In this document: in pieces, positions 1 to 7,523 of the stretch
Position numbering within the stretch: the first letter of the stretch is position 1
Layout of the letters: each line of letters starts with the position of its first letter
From: an uncultured Bacteroides sp.
GTDB taxonomy: Bacteria; Bacteroidota; Bacteroidia; Bacteroidales; Bacteroidaceae
Reading direction: 5' to 3'
Length of the DNA: 47,723 nucleotides
Assembly (NCBI GenBank): GCA_944321495.1
Contig: CALULP010000004.1
Span: forward strand, 1 to 47,723
The notes under the pieces: generated by a model
Databases searched by the model: none
What the model was told of the DNA's origin: nothing
The model's input: the letters and a program-made list of their open reading frames with translations, nothing else
Translations under genes and position numbers: made by a program

Positions 1-664
1 TGTCGCTCATCAGGTTCGCGCCACGGGCAATGTAGCCCTCCGTGCTGTGGAACAAAGCATCGAAGCCTTGATAGGCGGTGAATGTCGGCGGCACGCTTGC
101 CATCAGTTCCGGGTCTACGATGGAGAGTACGGGGAACAGGGAGGCATCGCCCACAAACGCCTTCTCAAAAGTATCTTCTTTGGTAATCACACCCGAATTG
201 TCCGTTTCCGAGCCAGTCCCAGCCGTGGTGGTAATGGCGATGATAGGTAGCGGCTTGACGGTAATCGGATTGCCTTTTCCGGAGCCGATGGGTACGTAGT
301 CCCACAACTCGCCGTCATTGGTCGCCATTACCGCAATGGCTTTCGTGCAGTCCATCACGCTGCCACCTCCCAATGCCACAAGGAAGTCGCAGCCGTTCTC
401 GCGGGCAACTTTCGCTCCGGCATTTACATTGCCCACAGTAGGATTGGGCATCACGCCGTCGAACAAGAAAGTCTCCACGCCTGCCTTGTGCAATTGTTCT
501 TCCGTGCGCGACAGATAACCGTTGGCACGGGTCGATTTGCCGTTGGAGATGACGATGAGGGCGCGTTTGCCCGGCATCGGTTGTTCACTCAGTTTGTTCA
601 GCATCCCTGCCCCAAACATCACGCGGGTAGGAACGTACATGTCGTAAGTAAGATTTGTTTTCAT
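1..664 (-). CDS. Iron-containing alcohol dehydrogenase, 3' part cut by the window edge
   Basis: About 221 residues from the start codon (664-662) run to the window edge without a stop, so the C-terminal half lies outside. The visible part begins MKTNLTYDMYVPTRVMFGAG and carries the group III Fe-ADH signatures: nucleotide-binding GGGSVMDCTKA, then TTAGTGSE, then GFDALFHSTEGY, whose Asp and His are the first metal ligands of the family. The family oxidises or reduces small alcohols and aldehydes with NAD(P)H in the cytoplasm; it resembles the butanol-dehydrogenase or YqhD-like branch, but the substrate cannot be told. It has its own upstream -7 element and appears to be transcribed alone. Confidence 0.9.
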   Translation of the reverse strand, partial: MKTNLTYDMYVPTRVMFGAGMLNKLSEQPMPGKRALIVISNGKSTRANGYLSRTEEQLHKAGVETFLFDGVMPNPTVGNVNAGAKVARENGCDFLVALGGGSVMDCTKAIAVMATNDGELWDYVPIGSGKGNPITVKPLPIIAITTTAGTGSETDNSGVITKEDTFEKAFVGDASLFPVLSIVDPELMASVPPTFTAYQGFDALFHSTEGYIARGANLMSD

Positions 665-692
665 TGTTCTTTTTATATTTATGATTCTGTTG

Positions 693-724
693 CAAAGGTA
701 ACGGGGAACGGGTAAAATGCCCGT
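693..724 (-). promoter_or_regulatory. Promoter -7 element and possible operator for the Fe-ADH gene
   Basis: On the minus strand TACCTTTG (700-693) matches the Bacteroidetes -7 consensus TAnnTTTG and lies 28 bases before the start codon. No clear TTTG is seen at -33. Just upstream is the inverted repeat ACGGG-N7-CCCGT (708-724), in the position of a regulator site. The operator role is inference. Confidence 0.5.
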
Positions 725-786
725 AACGATAACTCGGAAGAATGTACCCGTTTCACGGAAAGTGGAACTTCGCCGTTACAGACTTG

Positions 787-1377
787 TCAGCACGGGATTT
801 CCCCGGATTCCTCCGCTGTGATTTTCTTGATAACCTTTGCCGGGACTCCACCGACCACCACATTGGCCGGTACATCTTTCGCCACGACTGCGCCTGCCGC
901 CACGACCGCATTGTCGCCGATGGTCACGCCTTGCAGGATTGTCGAATTCGAGCCTACCCACACATTCTTGCCCAGCACAATCGGTGCCGGATAAGTGTTC
1001 TTGCGGTCTTCGGGCGACAAGCCGTGGTTCAGCGTGGCGAACACGACGTTGTGCCCTATCTGGCATCCGTCACCAAGGACAACGCCTCCATGATCCTGGA
1101 AATGGCAGCAGGCGTTGATAAAGACATCCTCCCCGACGGCGATGTTCTTGCCGAAGTCTGTATAGAACGGTGGAAAGACACGCAAGGATGCAGGCACCTC
1201 GTAACCGAACAGCTCCGAAAGGAACTTGCGCACTTCTGCCGGGGTGTGGTAAGCCGCATTCAGCCGGAAGGTGATGCGGCGGGCAGCATTGCTCATCTCG
1301 TCCATAAACTGGTGTATTTCCTCGGTACTAAGAGCATGTCCTGTCTTTACATAATCTTTGAATTCTTTGATTGTCAT
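787..1377 (-). CDS. Left-handed beta-helix (hexapeptide) O-acetyltransferase, maltose/galactoside acetyltransferase type
   Basis: A 196-residue protein beginning MTIKEFKDYVKTGHALSTEE. The N-terminal half has the helical substrate-binding region of the maltose/galactoside acetyltransferase family. From about residue 85 on, hexapeptide repeats form the beta-helix (NIAVGEDVFINACC, VVLGDGCQIGHNV, IVLGKNVWVGSNSTILQGVTIGDNAVVAAGAVV). The conserved HG of ATLNHG is probably the catalytic His. The family moves acetyl from acetyl-CoA to a sugar hydroxyl in the cytoplasm. An in-frame ATG 11 codons upstream (1410) exists, but the family start favours 1377. It follows the aldo/keto reductase gene by 37 bases and may share its transcript. 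The acceptor is unknown. Confidence 0.87.
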   Translation of the reverse strand: MTIKEFKDYVKTGHALSTEEIHQFMDEMSNAARRITFRLNAAYHTPAEVRKFLSELFGYEVPASLRVFPPFYTDFGKNIAVGEDVFINACCHFQDHGGVVLGDGCQIGHNVVFATLNHGLSPEDRKNTYPAPIVLGKNVWVGSNSTILQGVTIGDNAVVAAGAVVAKDVPANVVVGGVPAKVIKKITAEESGEIPC

Positions 1378-1414
1378 ATTGTTGCATTTTAATGATTGCT
1401 TTAGAATCAACTTA

Positions 1415-2821
1415 TTATTTCCCCATTGTTTCCTTCACCCTCGCCAGCTGAGCGGGAATGTTCAGATGCTGCGGGCACTTCGCCAGGCACTCGCCGCAAG
1501 CTACGCACGAAGATGCCGGGTCGCCCCGCTGTACGGGCGACATCGAGACGGTGTAGTCCGCCATTGCCCGCTGCTTGTCGCGGTGCAACAGATAATTGTT
1601 GTACACGTAGGCGAAGATGTAGCCGATGGCCACGTTGCGCGGGCAGGGAATGCACTGGTAACAGCCCGTGCAGTCAATGTGTCCCGGCGCATGGCGGTAG
1701 GCGTAGATGGCCGCACCCAATGCCTCGCGCTCGGCAGGGGTGAGCATATTCGGACGGGCTTTGGCGGCATACCGCAAGTTCTCCTCCACGTCCACCATGC
1801 TGCCCATGCCGCTCACCGCCACGCTGACCTCGGGGATTTCCCACAGGTAGTCCAACGCCCACTCCGTGTCGGGCTTACGGATGCCTGTGGAGGCAAGTGC
1901 GTCGCGCATCACTTGCGGCAGGTTGGCGAGGAATCCCGTGCGGACGGGCTTCATTACTGCCAGTCCCATGCCGTTGGCGGCGGCATACTTGGGGCCGAGC
2001 ACACCCGCCTCGTATTCATAGTCCAAATAATTGTGCTGGATAAGGCAGAAATCCCATGCCGGAGTATATTCTACTACTTTCTTGAAGAGTTGCAGGCTGT
2101 CGTGGAAGGAGAAGCCCATGAAGCGGATTTTGCCCTGCGCCTTCAGCCGCTCCATTTTCTCGATGAGCTTGTAAGGCAGCACGTAGTCCTTCCACGTACG
2201 GTGCATGATCATGTGGACGTGATAGAAGTCGATGACATCCGTGCCGATAGTACGGCGCGACTGGTCGAAGAACTTCTCGAAATCGTCAACACTTTGCATC
2301 TCCCACCACGGCATCTTGGACGTGACATATACCCGGTCGCGCCAACCTCCGGCGAGGGCTTTGCCTACCGCTTGCTCGCTCTCGCCACCGAGGTAGACGC
2401 GCCCCGTGTCGATGTAGTTCACGCCGCCCTTGATGGCACGGCGCACCATCGGTGTGGTTTGGTCGAAGTCCACGTGCCCGTTCTTCATCGGCAGGCGCAG
2501 CATCCCGAACCCCAATGCCGACACGTTCACTCCCGTGCGCCCCATCGGGCGATACTGCATCTGCGGATTGTAATTGAGGATGTCCTTCGACAACTGTTCC
2601 CTCGCCGCCTGCCTTTCGGCTTCCTGCGCAAGGACTTTCGGACCGTTCATCGCTCCTACGGCTGCGGCAAGAAGTCCGCTTTTGATAAAATCCCGTCTGT
2701 CCATACCTTTATAAATGAAGAATGATGAATGAAGAATCGCCGTGGAAGCAAGCAACGCTCCTCCGGTCACAACAGAAGTCTTGATAAAGTCCCTTCTGCT
2801 TATTCTATCATCTGCATACAT
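1415..2821 (-). CDS. Tat-exported aldo/keto reductase with C-terminal double 4Fe-4S domain; N-terminus holds two Tat motifs
   Basis: The AKR barrel starts near YRPMGRTGVNVSALGFGMLR. It keeps the catalytic Asp and Tyr in DTGRVYLGGESE, the Lys in TSKMPWW and the His in FYHVHMIMH. The C-terminus has two cysteine clusters, CTGCYQCIPCP and CVACGECLAKCP, as in the COG1453 class. There are two twin-arginine signals: SRRDFIK at residue 9 and DRRDFIK at residue 41, the latter after an internal Met (position 2704) that is the likely ancestral start. The first 39 residues look like the head of another Tat protein joined in frame. I keep 2821 as the start because the -7 element lies only 20 bases upstream of it, but translation from 2704 is equally possible. 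Substrate unknown. Confidence 0.85.
   Translation of the reverse strand: MYADDRISRRDFIKTSVVTGGALLASTAILHSSFFIYKGMDRRDFIKSGLLAAAVGAMNGPKVLAQEAERQAAREQLSKDILNYNPQMQYRPMGRTGVNVSALGFGMLRLPMKNGHVDFDQTTPMVRRAIKGGVNYIDTGRVYLGGESEQAVGKALAGGWRDRVYVTSKMPWWEMQSVDDFEKFFDQSRRTIGTDVIDFYHVHMIMHRTWKDYVLPYKLIEKMERLKAQGKIRFMGFSFHDSLQLFKKVVEYTPAWDFCLIQHNYLDYEYEAGVLGPKYAAANGMGLAVMKPVRTGFLANLPQVMRDALASTGIRKPDTEWALDYLWEIPEVSVAVSGMGSMVDVEENLRYAAKARPNMLTPAEREALGAAIYAYRHAPGHIDCTGCYQCIPCPRNVAIGYIFAYVYNNYLLHRDKQRAMADYTVSMSPVQRGDPASSCVACGECLAKCPQHLNIPAQLARVKETMGK
2714..2737. repeat. Short degenerate GAATGAAGAAT-type repeat inside the AKR N-terminus
   Basis: A run of overlapping ATGAAGAAT/GATGAAT units lies between the two Tat signal segments and is read in frame as the linker LHSSFFIYKG. 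Runs like this usually lie between genes in these genomes, which supports the view that the upstream Tat segment is a relic fused across former intergenic DNA. Confidence 0.45.
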
Positions 2822-2840
2822 AACGTTTCTTCTTTGGGTG

Positions 2841-2848
2841 CAAAAGTA
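2841..2848 (-). promoter_or_regulatory. -7 element upstream of the aldo/keto reductase
   Basis: TACTTTTG on the minus strand fits TAnnTTTG and lies 20 bases from the ATG at 2821. No well-spaced -33 TTTG is evident. Confidence 0.5.
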
Positions 2849-3016
2849 GCGGTATTTGCTGCAAAAGGGTGTAACAAATTCACGGAAGATTGTGACGGTT
2901 TTACTGATATATTGCCGTAATTGGAGTAGCCTTGCTTAATACATATTCCCGCAATCCTCTATTGAGAATTGACACCGGGATAAAGCACAGCCATATTATG
3001 AGGGATTTCAAGATGC

Positions 3017-3493
3017 TCATACAGCCTTCTCCATCACATAGTTTGTCAGATAAAGCCGGTTGGCTCTCGCTCTCTGTTCCTTCACCACCTTGTAGCCACG
3101 TTTCTCAAAGAAAGGCCGGGCTGCGATGCTTACTTCAACGCTTATTTTATGCACCCCGTATCCACGAGCCATCTTTTCCACTTCCGAAAGCAACAAGGTT
3201 GCCACACCTTTTCTTTGCCAATCCTTGTGGACGAACATGGAATGCAGATAACCTTCGGCGTTCATAGAGGAAAAGCCTACGATTCCGCCTTGTCCGTCAA
3301 ACGCACCGATATAATCGTTCTTTACAAGCAGCTCCTTCCAATGCTCTACGCTATCTCCGCACGAAGCCCAGTCTTCTGCTTCCTCCTTCGTGTAGTCCTT
3401 GGAATTGACAGTAAGCACGGTGGTGCGGAACAACTTCCGCATCTCCGGAATGTCTTGTTCTGTCAGCCGACGTATACCAAAGTTTGTTACCAT
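3017..3493 (-). CDS. GNAT family N-acetyltransferase
   Basis: A 158-residue single-domain GNAT. The acetyl-CoA binding motif A is in LHSMFVHKDWQRKGVATLLL (Q-R-K-G-V-A), followed by the family ending FFEKRGYKVVKEQ. The N-terminal segment IRRLTEQDIPEMRKLFRTTV is typical of the small YafP-like GNATs. It should transfer acetyl to a small molecule or protein amine in the cytoplasm; the acceptor cannot be predicted. It starts 6 bases after the stop of the double GNAT gene, so the two are probably co-transcribed. Confidence 0.85.
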   Translation of the reverse strand: MVTNFGIRRLTEQDIPEMRKLFRTTVLTVNSKDYTKEEAEDWASCGDSVEHWKELLVKNDYIGAFDGQGGIVGFSSMNAEGYLHSMFVHKDWQRKGVATLLLSEVEKMARGYGVHKISVEVSIAARPFFEKRGYKVVKEQRARANRLYLTNYVMEKAV

Positions 3494-3499
3494 ATACTT

Positions 3500-4516
3500 T
3501 TATATCTTACGCTTGACATAAATCATATCTTTCAGTACCTTACCGTCTTCCACAATCAGGTGGTCGTAGTTCTTTAAGAAAAAGCCGGCCAACGTATGCG
3601 AGTAACTGAAGCCGCAATTCTTATAGAAAGACAAAGTCTGCCTGCTGTCACCTGTGCCGGCAAGCAATGTGTGGAACTGGCTCTTATAATGTTCACATAA
3701 ATACGCTATCATTCTCCGGCCATACCCTTTCCGTTGGAAGAGGGGATGCACCGCCAGGTTCTTCAACTCCAACATACCGCTCCCTTCATCAGTAACCACA
3801 GCTACGGCTACGGGCACTGCTGTCCGGCTATGCATTACGAACATTTCGCCCCGCTCCAGGTATCTGTCAATCATGGATTCTTGCTCATCCCCAAGGAGCA
3901 AAAGGGGCAAATAAAGTTTCTTATCGGTGATGACAGGCAGAATCCGCATCTGGTTCGCCTCCCATTCCTCCCTCGTCATCCGCATGAAATGCTCCGTGCG
4001 GACATCCCCCAGCGGAGAAGTCTTGCCTTCTTCCGTATGATGGAAACGGAAGCCGCACTTCTCCATTACGCGGCGGGATTTCGCATTGCCGTCGTAATAC
4101 CCGCACCAGACTGCGTTCATGCCCAACTCCTCGAAACACCGCCGCAGCAGGCGGCGCACGGCTTCGGGTATCAGGCCCTGTCCCCAATACGGCTGGCCTA
4201 TCCAGTAGCCTATTTCAGCCTCATTCGCTTGCATTTCGGCACTGTGCAAGCCTTCGCCGAACATGATTCCTACACTTCCGACGGGTTCACCTGTCGATTT
4301 CAGGACAACAGCATACGTTTCCGGTGCAGAAAAGACCGTACGGATTACATTCAAACTGTCTTCTACTGAAGCATGAGGCGGCCACCCTGCCACTGGTCCT
4401 ATGGCGGGGTCCCGGGCATATTTGTACAAAGCCCCGGCATCCGATTCCCGCCAAGCGCGCAAGAGAAGGCGCTCGGTACTCAACCGACATCCATCCTTAT
4501 CTATCGGAGCAGACAT
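3500..4516 (-). CDS. Double-domain GNAT acetyltransferase (RimJ/RimL-like domain fused to a second GNAT)
   Basis: The 338 residues contain two complete GNAT domains. Residues 1-185 are RimJ/RimL-like (LSTERLLLRAWRESDAGALY, motif A YWGQGLIPEAVRRLL, then NAKSRRVMEKCGFRF). Residues 190-338 are a second, different GNAT (motif A LAVHPLFQRKGYGRRMIAYL, then TLSFYKNCGFSY). The second domain begins MRILPVITDKK at Met190 (position 3949), which looks like the start of a stand-alone gene, so the protein probably arose by loss of a stop between two genes. Each domain is about the usual 150-185 residues. Substrates unknown. The next GNAT gene follows by 6 bases. Confidence 0.85.
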   Translation of the reverse strand: MSAPIDKDGCRLSTERLLLRAWRESDAGALYKYARDPAIGPVAGWPPHASVEDSLNVIRTVFSAPETYAVVLKSTGEPVGSVGIMFGEGLHSAEMQANEAEIGYWIGQPYWGQGLIPEAVRRLLRRCFEELGMNAVWCGYYDGNAKSRRVMEKCGFRFHHTEEGKTSPLGDVRTEHFMRMTREEWEANQMRILPVITDKKLYLPLLLLGDEQESMIDRYLERGEMFVMHSRTAVPVAVAVVTDEGSGMLELKNLAVHPLFQRKGYGRRMIAYLCEHYKSQFHTLLAGTGDSRQTLSFYKNCGFSYSHTLAGFFLKNYDHLIVEDGKVLKDMIYVKRKI

Positions 4517-4538
4517 AACAATTAATTTTTGTATAAAG

Positions 4539-4940
4539 TCACTTCTTTAACGTCCCATTCATTTCTGTCCATTCTACCTTTCCGGGCACAATGGTCCTTT
4601 TCTCTACCCGATGGTTCTGCGCCCGGCTGTACTCGGGTATAAAAGCCACCGTCACCTTGCGGAACTGCTCGGGACTGACCTCTTCGGGCGTGTCCACGCC
4701 CTGCCCGTTGGCGTTTCCCACCAGGTAGAACGTGCCCAGCCCGTCGAGCTTCACCGAGTTGCCCAGCTCCATCATGCTGCCCAGCACCTCGCCCAGCCCC
4801 ATGAGCACGGCATAAGTGTCCCCTTTGCTCACCGTGGACATTTCCGAAAGTCTTTCGGCCACATCCTCCGTGTCATACGTCCCCGCCGTAAACGAGCGGG
4901 GATACCATTTCCCTCCTATCTTCTGCTTCTTGTAAAACAT
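4539..4940 (-). CDS. HU-like DNA-binding protein, Bacteroidetes type
   Basis: A 133-residue protein starting MFYKKQKIGGKWYPRSFTAG, the characteristic opening of the Bacteroidetes HU-domain family with a long C-terminus. The HU fold is seen in TEDVAERLSEMSTVSKGDTYAVLMGLGEVLGSMMELGNSVKLDGLG and FRKVTVAFIPEYSRAQNHRV. HU proteins bind and bend DNA as dimers; the function of these longer paralogs is mostly unknown. In-frame starts exist at 4967 (ATG) and 4985 (TTG), but homologs begin at the MxFYKK segment. It has its own consensus promoter and a leader of roughly 130 bases containing three tandem palindromes. Confidence 0.85.
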   Translation of the reverse strand: MFYKKQKIGGKWYPRSFTAGTYDTEDVAERLSEMSTVSKGDTYAVLMGLGEVLGSMMELGNSVKLDGLGTFYLVGNANGQGVDTPEEVSPEQFRKVTVAFIPEYSRAQNHRVEKRTIVPGKVEWTEMNGTLKK

Positions 4941-5001
4941 ACTGACTGCTTTTATCCGGTTAAACATATACTTTGCCCTTACCAACTCCTGACGTTAGCA
5001 G

Positions 5002-5066
5002 GGAATCATCGTGCATGATTCCGGGAATCATCGTACATGATTCCTAGAATCATCGTGCATGATTCC
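5002..5066. repeat. Three tandem copies of a 22-bp palindromic unit in the HU-like gene leader
   Basis: Units at 5002-5022, 5024-5044 and 5046-5066 each have 8-base arms GGAATCAT and ATGATTCC around a 5-base centre CGTGC (CGTAC in the middle copy). The spacing is exactly 22 bases. The third copy has one arm change (A for the first G) that still allows a G-U pair in RNA. All three lie downstream of the HU-like promoter, so the transcript would carry three hairpins in a row. No U-tract follows, so they are not ordinary terminators. Confidence 0.9.
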
Positions 5067-5076
5067 CAGGCAAGGG

Positions 5077-5108
5077 CAAAGGTAATGCTTCTTCACGACA
5101 TGTGCAAA
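5077..5108 (-). promoter_or_regulatory. Consensus Bacteroidetes promoter for the HU-like gene
   Basis: The minus strand reads TTTG (5108-5105), 20 bases, then TACCTTTG (5084-5077), an exact match to TTTG-N19/21-TAnnTTTG. Transcription would begin near 5070, just before the first palindrome. Confidence 0.75.
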
Positions 5109-5149
5109 CTTTGCCAAAGCCGTCAAGTTGTCTTGCTTTTTCGTCTGTC

Positions 5150-5812
5150 CTATGCCAACAGTTCCCCCAGTTCCCGGCACAGCAGGCGCTTCACCTCGGC
5201 CATGTCCACACGGCGGCATAACTCAGCTTGCAGGGAGGTAACCCCTTTGTCCGTGAAGCCGCAGGGATGGATGTAGCTGAAGTAGCGCAAATCGGTATTG
5301 ACGTTCAGGGCCAGCCCATGCATGGTGACGCAGTGGCTGCACCTTACGCCTATGGCACACACCTTGCGCGCACGGGGAGTGTCGCCGTCCAGCCATACAC
5401 CGGTGGCGCCCTCTACCCTGCCCGCGCGGATGCCGTAGGCGGCACACAGGCGGATGACGGCTTCCTCGAGCACGTGCACGTATGCTTTCAGCCCCAAGCG
5501 GAAGTGCTCCAAGTCAATGATGGGATAACACACCAGCTGCCCGGGACCGTGATAGGTGATGTCCCCTCCCCGGTCCACGCGATACAAGGTGGCGCCCAGA
5601 CGCTCCAGCCCCTCGGGAGTAAGGAGCATATTGCCCGCCTTGCCGCTGCGCCCAAGGGTGTAGACGTGCGGATGCTCCACCAAGATGATGCGGTCGGCGC
5701 ACACTTTGCCTTCCTGCTTCTTTTGCACAGCCTCGTCAAGAAACTGCCTTTGCCTTTGCCAAACCTCGTCGTAGGGAACCAAGCCCCAGTCTTCAATCTT
5801 TATCCGGCTCAT
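5150..5812 (-). CDS. lipB: Octanoyl-[acyl carrier protein]:protein N-octanoyltransferase
   Basis: A 220-residue LipB. It transfers octanoate from acyl carrier protein to the lipoyl domains of enzymes such as the glycine cleavage H protein, the first step of lipoate assembly. The signature RGGDITYHGPGQLVCYPI is intact. The catalytic Lys lies in ARKVCAIGVR and the catalytic Cys in YIHPCGFTDKGVTSL. Length and motifs are standard. A -7 element lies 25 bases upstream of the start. It is transcribed toward, but separately from, the HU-like gene. The link to gcvP in this window is functional (lipoylated H protein), not an operon. Confidence 0.96.
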   Translation of the reverse strand: MSRIKIEDWGLVPYDEVWQRQRQFLDEAVQKKQEGKVCADRIILVEHPHVYTLGRSGKAGNMLLTPEGLERLGATLYRVDRGGDITYHGPGQLVCYPIIDLEHFRLGLKAYVHVLEEAVIRLCAAYGIRAGRVEGATGVWLDGDTPRARKVCAIGVRCSHCVTMHGLALNVNTDLRYFSYIHPCGFTDKGVTSLQAELCRRVDMAEVKRLLCRELGELLA

Positions 5813-5837
5813 TTTGAATCAAGTAAAAATCCGTTGG

Positions 5838-5845
5838 CAAAGATA
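5838..5845 (-). promoter_or_regulatory. -7 element for lipB
   Basis: TATCTTTG on the minus strand matches TAnnTTTG, 25 bases before the lipB ATG. The -33 region is weak. Confidence 0.5.
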
Positions 5846-5886
5846 GCCAAAACTTCCGCGATAAACTGGCGGAAATAAACCCTGTT

Positions 5887-5920
5887 TTTGCTTGGAATCC
5901 GATAATTATCCCTATATTTG
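5887..5920 (+). promoter_or_regulatory. Promoter for the DUF3298 lipoprotein (and probably rsmG)
   Basis: TATATTTG (5913-5920) matches the -7 consensus. TTTG at 5887-5890 lies 22 bases upstream, slightly wide of the usual 19-21. The start codon follows 49 bases after the -7 element. Confidence 0.5.
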
Positions 5921-5969
5921 TCCATCGAAATGACAACGCAAGTGATTTGTTTAACATAAAAAACGAAAC

Positions 5970-6818
5970 ATGAAGAAACAAAATGTCAGCCTGCTTGCCC
6001 TCTTCGTTGCGGCAAGCGTTTTTTTCGCCTCGTGCCGCAACATCACTGAAAGACGTGCGGACGGGTTAGGATTCGACAGCCTGCAGGTAAACCAGACCGT
6101 ACACCTCTTTGGCGACACCGCCAAGCCCGCATGCAACCTTGTTATCAACTTGGCCTATGCCGCCACGCCTGCCGACTCCATTGCCTTGCGCGACAGCCTG
6201 AATGCTTATCTGCTGGCCGTCAGCCTGGGGCACAAATATGTAGGCATGAAACCGCAGGAAGCCGTAGAGCAATACGCCAACAAGTACATTGCCGAATACC
6301 GCGAGTTGGAGCCGCTGTATGCACAAGACGAAAAAGAGAATGCAGAAAGCACCGGAGCCTGGTACTCCTACTACCGCCTGGTGGAAGGACACGTGCAGCT
6401 GTGCACCGACGGATTGCTGGTGTATCGCGTAGATTATAATGAATACACGGGCGGAGCACATGGCAACTACCTGACCACGTTTCTCAACCTCGACCTGAAA
6501 ACCCTCTGCCCCCTGCGCTTGGATGACCTTTTTGCCGCTGAATACCAAGAGCCGCTCACCGCCCTGCTTTGGGAACAATTGGCAGAAGACCTCGGTGTTT
6601 CCAGCCGCCAGGAAGCCGAAGACCTGGGCTACGGCAGTACGGGCGAACTGATGCCGACAGAAAACTTCTGCCTGGGGAGCGAAGGCATCACCTTCCATTA
6701 CAACATCTACGAAATAGCCCCTTATGTCATGGGAGCTACCGAAATCACCCTGCCTTGGCAACGCATCACCCATTTGTTGGGGGATAGGAACGACATCGTG
6801 ACGCAGTTGAATAAATAG
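5970..6818 (+). CDS. DUF3298/RsiV-like domain lipoprotein
   Basis: 282 residues with an N-terminal lipoprotein signal ending in the lipobox VFFASC, so it is probably anchored in a membrane facing the periplasm. The body has the two-part DUF4163/DUF3298 fold. The mark of the family is YTGGAHGNYLTTFLNLDL in mid-protein, followed by LDDLFAAEYQEPLTALLWEQL and the ending YNIYEIAPYVMGATEITLPW. In Bacillus RsiV this domain binds lysozyme, but most Bacteroidetes copies have no known role. The stop is followed by a small GAGCG/CGCTC hairpin (6823-6836), and rsmG starts 40 bases later, so the two may share a transcript. Confidence 0.85.
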   Translation: MKKQNVSLLALFVAASVFFASCRNITERRADGLGFDSLQVNQTVHLFGDTAKPACNLVINLAYAATPADSIALRDSLNAYLLAVSLGHKYVGMKPQEAVEQYANKYIAEYRELEPLYAQDEKENAESTGAWYSYYRLVEGHVQLCTDGLLVYRVDYNEYTGGAHGNYLTTFLNLDLKTLCPLRLDDLFAAEYQEPLTALLWEQLAEDLGVSSRQEAEDLGYGSTGELMPTENFCLGSEGITFHYNIYEIAPYVMGATEITLPWQRITHLLGDRNDIVTQLNK

Positions 6819-6858
6819 CGATGAGCGCAATCGCTCAATCCCACTAAAAAGTACAAGC

Positions 6859-7482
6859 ATGGACATTATTCTGAAATACTTTCCCAACCTGACAGAGCGC
6901 CAGCGTATGCAATTTGCCGCCCTTTACGATCTCTACACGGATTGGAACTCAAAAATCAACGTTATCTCCCGTAAGGATATCGGCAACCTGTACGAGCGGC
7001 ACGTGCTACACTCGCTGGGCATCGCCCAAGTCATACGCTTCCGCCCCGGCACTCGGGTAATGGACCTCGGCACCGGCGGAGGATTCCCGGGCATACCGCT
7101 GGCCATTTTCTTCCCGGACACACAGTTTCACTTGGTAGACAGCATCGGGAAAAAGGTACGGGTAGCAAGCGAAGTGTCGCAGGCCATAGGACTGGAAAAT
7201 ACCACTTTCGCACACGAACGCGTGGAAGACGAAAAAGGAAAGTTCGACTTCGTGGTAAGCCGTGCCGTGATGCCTCTGGCAGACATCGTAAGGGTGGCAC
7301 GCAAGAACATCTCGACCACTCCCCCCCACAACTCCCTACCCAACGGGTTCATCTGCCTGAAAGGCGGTGAACTGGAGCATGAAATAGGCCCTTTCAAGCA
7401 AAGGTCGGACACGTGGGAGTTGAAAGATTATTTTGAGGAAGAATACTTCCAGACAAAAAAAGTGGTATTTGTGGCTTTTTAA
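6859..7482 (+). CDS. rsmG: 16S rRNA (guanine527-N7)-methyltransferase
   Basis: A 207-residue GidB/RsmG protein. The SAM-binding Rossmann motif is VMDLGTGGGFPGIPLAI, followed by HLVDSIGKKVRVASEVSQ and FDFVVSRAVMPL, and the N-terminal helix contains the conserved WNSKINVISRKD and HVLHSLGI. It methylates G527 of 16S rRNA in the 530 loop, using S-adenosylmethionine. Length is normal. It sits between the DUF3298 lipoprotein and the MBL hydrolase, all in the same direction, with 41 bases to the next start. Confidence 0.97.
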   Translation: MDIILKYFPNLTERQRMQFAALYDLYTDWNSKINVISRKDIGNLYERHVLHSLGIAQVIRFRPGTRVMDLGTGGGFPGIPLAIFFPDTQFHLVDSIGKKVRVASEVSQAIGLENTTFAHERVEDEKGKFDFVVSRAVMPLADIVRVARKNISTTPPHNSLPNGFICLKGGELEHEIGPFKQRSDTWELKDYFEEEYFQTKKVVFVAF

Positions 7483-7523
7483 AGAATAAACTTTGAAAGT
7501 TGAAAACTGAAAAATAAGGAACC

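Noticed and set aside
1358..2725. 455-codon open frame on the plus strand
   Set aside because: It is antisense to the aldo/keto reductase, whose motifs are clear. The translated sequence has no domain features and is rich in His, Arg and Val, as expected of a shadow frame in GC-rich codon use.
5002..5066. Short CRISPR array
   Set aside because: The three units are adjacent palindromes with only one base between them, no spacers of typical length and no cas genes nearby.
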